Positions 60,373-64,000 of a DNA stretch of 64,000 bases are shown here, in pieces. A model generated the notes under the pieces. That model was given only the letters and a program-made list of their open reading frames with translations. It searched no databases and was not told where the DNA came from. Position 1 is the first letter of the stretch, and every line of letters starts with the position of its first letter. Origin of the DNA: Streptomyces sp. MNU76 (lineage in GTDB: Bacteria; Actinomycetota; Actinomycetes; Streptomycetales; Streptomycetaceae); the NCBI RefSeq assembly GCF_020982545.1, contig NZ_JAJKLK010000021.1, forward strand, positions 186,001 through 250,000, read 5' to 3'. The position numbers and the translations under genes were made by a program.

Positions 60373-61980
60373 TCACGTGCCGCGCCGCACCTCGAAGTGG
60401 TCGACGCGGTCGCCGTTCTGGGCCAGTGCCGACACCTTCAGGGCCGGTCGCGCTCCGCTGACCGCCTCCACCGAGAGCAGCGAGAAGCCCCGGTAGCGCA
60501 CCCGCGACCACTCCACCGTCTCCGGCTTCGACGCGCGCGACCTGGTCCACTCGAAGGTCTCGACGGCCTCATGGCGGGTGATGTGTCCCTCGTAGCTCTC
60601 CTTCACACCGGACGGGAAGCCGTACAGATCGCGTCCACCGCCGCCCGCCGTGACGTACACGACGCCGTCCCGGGTCGGGTCCGTCGACGCCCCGATGGGC
60701 ACCGGCCTGCCGACCTCGCCGCCCTTGACGGCGTCGGTGCGCTCGTAGACGTGGTTGTGGCCGTTGATCACCAGGTCCACCTGGTGCTTCGCGAACAGCG
60801 GCGGCCAGGCGTCGCGGACACCGCCGTCGGAGGCGTGCGAGGACGTCGAGTAGGCGCAGTGGTGGAAGAAGACGACGATGAAGTCGATGCCCTTCGCGGC
60901 CCGCAGCTCCCCCAGCTTCCTGTCCAGCCACTCGGTCTGCTTGCCGCCCGAGTAGCCGAGGTTGGCGGGGATCTCGTACGACACGTCGTTCGCGTCCAGC
61001 GCCACGAAGCCGACGTTGCCGTAGGTGAACGCGTACACGCCCGGCGCCGCGCGGGGGTCGAAGCCGTTGTCGGGGAGGGACCAGCGGGCGAGCTGACCGC
61101 CGTAGCCGTCCGGCGAGTACCAGGCCTCCATGTCGTGGTTGCCGGTCGTCACCATCCACGGCACGGACCTGGCCACCGGTTCGTTCTGCTTGAGGAACAG
61201 GTCCCAGAACCCGGGGTCGTAGCCGTCCGACTCGACCCCCTTGCCGTTGCCGTTGGCGTAGCAGATGTCGCCGGCGTGGAGGTGGAAGGCGGGCTTCTGA
61301 CGGACGATCAGGTTGTCGTTCGCCGCCGCCGCCTTTCCGACGCCCTGGTCGCCGAACGCGGTGAACACGAACGTCTCCGGCGCGGCGGGTGCCGTACGGA
61401 AGGTGCCGATCGTGGAGCGATGGGCCGGGTCGGCCGGGTCGAAGCCCTCGTGGCCGACGCCGTAGTAGTACGTCGTGCCGGGGCGCAGGCCGTCCAGGGC
61501 CGCGTGCAGGTAGTACTGGTCCAGCTCCAGGCGCACGCCCTCGATGCCCGGCGTGTGCAGGTCGCGTACCTCCGCCTCGACCTTCCGGGTCAGCTCCTCG
61601 GGCTTCAGGCCCACCCGCACGTACGGCTTCCTCACCGCGAACGGCACCTGCCAGGAGATCCGCATCCGGGTCTTCGGGTCCGCGCCGAACGCCAGATGGC
61701 GGCCGAAGGGGGTGACGGCGGAACCGGGCGCCTTGGAGGTGGCGGGCGACGGGGCCGAGGTCGTCGCGTTCGGCGAGGCCGGCGAGCCGGACCCGCCGCA
61801 GCCGGTCAGCAGCCCGCCGGCCGCCAGCGAGCCCGCCGTCACCAGGGTGCGGCGCCGGGAGAACTTCGTCCGCAGGTACTCGTACTGCTCGGCCATGCTC
61901 ATCCGGCGTGCGAGCCGCGGGGGGATGCCGAAGTCGAGTACGGGAGGTCCGGGGGGTGTGTCCCTGGAAGGGTGGGTCAT
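60373..61980 (-). CDS. Purple acid phosphatase-like metallophosphoesterase
   Basis: A 535-residue exported enzyme. A long n-region of about 45 residues precedes FSRRRTLVTAGSLAAGGLLTGC, which combines a twin-arginine motif with a lipobox. An N-terminal fibronectin-like domain (RMRISWQVPFAVRKPYVRVG; LRPGTTYYYGVGHEG) is followed by the metallophosphatase core: FTAFGDQGVG, AGDICYANG, TTGNHDMEAW, VFFHHCAYS and NGHNHVYERTD, which together provide the two-metal ligands. It likely releases phosphate from organic esters at the cell surface. ATG 61980 is chosen; longer frames upstream have no ribosome site. Confidence 0.87.
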   Translation of the reverse strand: MTHPSRDTPPGPPVLDFGIPPRLARRMSMAEQYEYLRTKFSRRRTLVTAGSLAAGGLLTGCGGSGSPASPNATTSAPSPATSKAPGSAVTPFGRHLAFGADPKTRMRISWQVPFAVRKPYVRVGLKPEELTRKVEAEVRDLHTPGIEGVRLELDQYYLHAALDGLRPGTTYYYGVGHEGFDPADPAHRSTIGTFRTAPAAPETFVFTAFGDQGVGKAAAANDNLIVRQKPAFHLHAGDICYANGNGKGVESDGYDPGFWDLFLKQNEPVARSVPWMVTTGNHDMEAWYSPDGYGGQLARWSLPDNGFDPRAAPGVYAFTYGNVGFVALDANDVSYEIPANLGYSGGKQTEWLDRKLGELRAAKGIDFIVVFFHHCAYSTSSHASDGGVRDAWPPLFAKHQVDLVINGHNHVYERTDAVKGGEVGRPVPIGASTDPTRDGVVYVTAGGGGRDLYGFPSGVKESYEGHITRHEAVETFEWTRSRASKPETVEWSRVRYRGFSLLSVEAVSGARPALKVSALAQNGDRVDHFEVRRGT

Positions 61981-62122
61981 GCTCTCGAAGTTCCCAGCGA
62001 ATCCCAACACCCGCCCCCCGTACGGGTGAACGCGTGGTGACGTGTGGGCAGCGTCACCCGATCGTTCGTCCGTATCGCGGACGCCTCGTGTCATTCCATG
62101 GGACAAGGAGTACGGTGCCGTC

Positions 62123-63166
62123 ATGTCTCGCAGCCTCAATCTCGCAGTGATCCCCGGTGACGGCATCGGTCAGGAAGTCGTGGCCCAGGGGCTCAAGGTC
62201 CTCTCCGCCGTCCTTCCGCAGGATGTGAAGCTGGAGACCAAGGAGTACGACTTCGGCGCCAAGCGTTACCACGCCACCGGGGAGACCCTCACCGACGCCG
62301 ACCTCGACGCGCTGAAGCAGCACGACGCGATCCTCCTCGGCGCGATCGGCGACCCGAGCGTCCCCTCCGGGGTCCTGGAGCGCGGCTTCCTGCTCAAGCT
62401 CCGCTTCGCCTTCGACCACCACGTGAACCTGCGTCCCTCGAAGCTGCTCCCCGGTGTCGCCACCCCGCTCGCCGGCCAGCCCGAGATCGACTTCGTCGTG
62501 GTCCGCGAGGGCACCGAGGGCCCCTACACCGGCAACGGCGGCACCATCCGCAAGGGCACCGAGCACGAGGTCGCCACCGAGGTCTCCGTCAACACGGCCT
62601 TCGGCGTCGAGCGGGTCGTGCGTGACGCGTTCGCCCGCGCCCAGGCCCGCCCGCGCAAGAAGCTCACCCTCGTCCACAAGAACAACGTGCTGACCTTCGC
62701 CGGTCACCTGTGGACGAACATCTTCAACAAGGTGGCCGAGGAGTTCCCCGAGGTCACCACCGACTACATCCACGTCGACGCGGCCACGATCTACCTGGTC
62801 ACCGACCCGGCCCGGTTCGACGTGATCGTCACCGACAACCTCTTCGGCGACATCATCACCGACCTCGCCGCGGCTGTCTCAGGCGGCATCGGCGTCGCGG
62901 CCTCCGGCAACATCAACCCCTCCGGCGCGTTCCCGTCCATGTTCGAGCCGGTGCACGGCTCGGCCCCGGACATCGCCGGCCAGGGCAAGGCCGACCCGTC
63001 CGCCACGGTCCTCTCCGTCGCCCTCCTCCTGCGCCACCTCGGCCACGAGTCCGAGGCCGCTCGTATCGAGGAGGCCGTCTCCGCCGACCTCGCGGAGCGC
63101 GTCGGGAAGCCCGCCCGTTCGACGGCCGAGATCGGCGACGCGCTCGCCGTACGAGTAGCCGGCTGA
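62123..63166 (+). CDS. leuB: 3-isopropylmalate dehydrogenase
   Basis: A 347-residue NAD enzyme of leucine synthesis. Motifs include VIPGDGIGQEVV, RPSKLLPG, VREGTEGPYTG, HKNNVL, VTDNLFGDIITDLA and EPVHGSAPDIAGQGKA. The compact length matches the actinobacterial type rather than isocitrate dehydrogenase. AAGGAG lies 12 bases before the ATG. A 12-bp hairpin ends the gene before ilvE. Confidence 0.94.
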   Translation: MSRSLNLAVIPGDGIGQEVVAQGLKVLSAVLPQDVKLETKEYDFGAKRYHATGETLTDADLDALKQHDAILLGAIGDPSVPSGVLERGFLLKLRFAFDHHVNLRPSKLLPGVATPLAGQPEIDFVVVREGTEGPYTGNGGTIRKGTEHEVATEVSVNTAFGVERVVRDAFARAQARPRKKLTLVHKNNVLTFAGHLWTNIFNKVAEEFPEVTTDYIHVDAATIYLVTDPARFDVIVTDNLFGDIITDLAAAVSGGIGVAASGNINPSGAFPSMFEPVHGSAPDIAGQGKADPSATVLSVALLLRHLGHESEAARIEEAVSADLAERVGKPARSTAEIGDALAVRVAG

Positions 63167-63193
63167 CCCGCCGCGCCCACTCGAAATCTTTCG

Positions 63194-63226
63194 AAGCCGC
63201 CGGGTCGCTACCGCACCCGGCGGCTT
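63194..63226. terminator. Hairpin after leuB
   Basis: AAGCCGCCGGGT (63194-63205) pairs perfectly with ACCCGGCGGCTT (63215-63226) around a nine-base loop, 27 bp after the leuB stop. Confidence 0.82.
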
Positions 63227-63417
63227 CCGCATGTTCCCGCCGGGTGCCACCATCATCCCCTGGGTCGCATTCACGCCGTTTTCTTCCGCCGACTCCGCTT
63301 GCGATAATCGAACGCGGGGCCGCCGAATGAGGGAATGCTCGGACGTCCTAGCACTCGCCACTGGCAGTACGGATGTGAGCGCGGCCCGTCACAACAACCG
63401 GTGAAGGACACCCACTC

Positions 63418-64000
63418 ATGACGCCCACGATCGAGCTCAAGCCCTCCGCCAGTCCGCTCTCCGACGCCGAGCGCGACGCGGTCCTGGCCAACCCCGGTTT
63501 CGGCCGCCACTTCACCGACCACATGGTCGTCATCAAGTGGACCGAGGGTCGTGGCTGGCACGACGGCCAGCTCGTTCCGTACGCGCCGCTCTCCCTGGAC
63601 CCGGCCACCATGGTCCTGCACTACGCGCAGGAGATCTTCGAGGGCCTGAAGGCCTACCGGCAGCCGGACGGCTCCGTCGCCACCTTCCGCCCGGAGAAGA
63701 ACGCCCGCCGCTTCCAGGCCTCCGCCCGCCGGCTCGGCATGCCCGAACTGCCGGTCGAGACGTTCATCGAGGCGTGTGACGTGCTGGTGCGGCAGGACCA
63801 GGCCTGGGTCCCGGCCCACGGCGGCGAGGAGTCCCTCTACCTCCGCCCCTTCATGATCGCCACCGAGGTCGGCCTGGGCGTCAAGCCGGCGGGCGAGTAT
63901 CTCTTCCTCGTGATCGCCTCCCCGGCCGGCGCCTACTTCCCCGGCGGGGTGCAGCCCGTCTCCATCTGGGTCTCCGAGGACCATGTCCGCGCGGTGCCCG
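63418..64000 (+). CDS. ilvE: Branched-chain amino-acid aminotransferase (3' truncated)
   Basis: The first 194 residues of a class IV PLP aminotransferase that makes or degrades valine, leucine and isoleucine. Visible family segments are FGRHFTDHMVVIKWTEGRGWHDGQLVPYAPLSLDPATMVLHYAQEIFEGLKAY in part, FRPEKNARRF, and SLYLRPFMIATEVGLGVKPA. The PLP lysine lies beyond the window. GTGAAGGA precedes the ATG. The 251-bp gap from leuB contains a hairpin and a GATAAT hexamer at 63303-63308, a possible -10 site for ilvE's own promoter. Confidence 0.94.
   Translation, partial: MTPTIELKPSASPLSDAERDAVLANPGFGRHFTDHMVVIKWTEGRGWHDGQLVPYAPLSLDPATMVLHYAQEIFEGLKAYRQPDGSVATFRPEKNARRFQASARRLGMPELPVETFIEACDVLVRQDQAWVPAHGGEESLYLRPFMIATEVGLGVKPAGEYLFLVIASPAGAYFPGGVQPVSIWVSEDHVRAVP

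Noticed and set aside
63230..63417. Frame starting MFPPGATII before ilvE, considered as a second branched-chain leader peptide
   Set aside because: Only two adjacent Ile codons, no following terminator with T-run, and a poor ribosome site.
1..64000. tRNA, rRNA or a secondary-metabolite cluster
   Set aside because: No cloverleaf, rRNA segment, PKS or NRPS domain was noticed on either strand; the genes are mostly primary metabolism and transport.

Overview
The window is high-GC actinobacterial DNA that looks like a Streptomyces chromosome core region. Codons are strongly GC-biased at third positions, GTG starts and 4-nt GTGA stop/start overlaps are common, and the gene order resembles the conserved S. 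coelicolor SCO5475-SCO5523 stretch. That synteny is recalled from memory, not searched.

Layout. 0-7.1 kb: the 3' end of an SseB-like gene, then a five-gene peptide/nickel-type ABC importer (permease, lipoprotein, permease, two ATPases) with a strong hairpin between the binding-protein and second permease genes. 7.2-11.4 kb: a TRIC/UPF0126 channel, a thioesterase, a TetR regulator divergent from a 54-aa membrane protein, and a DUF4190 gene split by an IS630-type element. 11.5-18.4 kb: cysteine desulfurase and mnmA (both needed for tRNA thiolation) around a divergent amidase, a methyltransferase with a 21-bp minisatellite in its 5' end, a broken LOG-family gene, an SDR and a MetE-like protein. 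18.4-23.3 kb: ligA and an intact GGDEF-EAL protein (RmdB type). 23.6-27.1 kb: gatC-gatA-small membrane gene-gatB, the amidotransferase for tRNA-dependent Gln/Asn synthesis. 27.4-38.1 kb: MMPL transporter, acetyltransferase, small proteins, a large LuxR/AAA regulator with apparent frameshifts, a secreted sugar dehydrogenase-like lipoprotein, an aldo/keto reductase and a hydroxyacid dehydrogenase. 38.5-41.7 kb: a membrane PAS-GGDEF protein with a degenerate EAL domain behind a BldD-like site. 41.7-47.2 kb: ilvB-ilvN-ilvC with a leader-peptide attenuator, then serA. 47.3-49.6 kb: a drug-efflux MFS gene divergent from a TetR gene over tandem repeats. 49.6-55.1 kb: a second SBP/permease-fusion/ATPase/ATPase importer preceded by a strong Zur-like box. 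55.2-60.3 kb: DUF4240 protein, PucR-type regulator, and proline dehydrogenase plus P5C dehydrogenase. 60.4-64 kb: a Tat/lipoprotein purple acid phosphatase, leuB and the start of ilvE.

How it works together. ilvBNC, leuB and ilvE cover most of branched-chain amino-acid synthesis; serA starts serine synthesis; the proline pair catabolises proline to glutamate under a likely PutR. Two c-di-GMP genes sit 15 kb apart, one with a complete and one with a degenerate EAL domain. The most interesting candidate system is the putative zinc-controlled, metallophore-type importer at 49.6-55.1 kb.

Caution. Several genes show single-base deletions at homopolymers (transposase, LOG gene, LuxR gene, GGDEF gene 3' end). 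These may be assembly errors rather than biology. No tRNA, rRNA, CRISPR array, prophage or secondary-metabolite cluster was seen.
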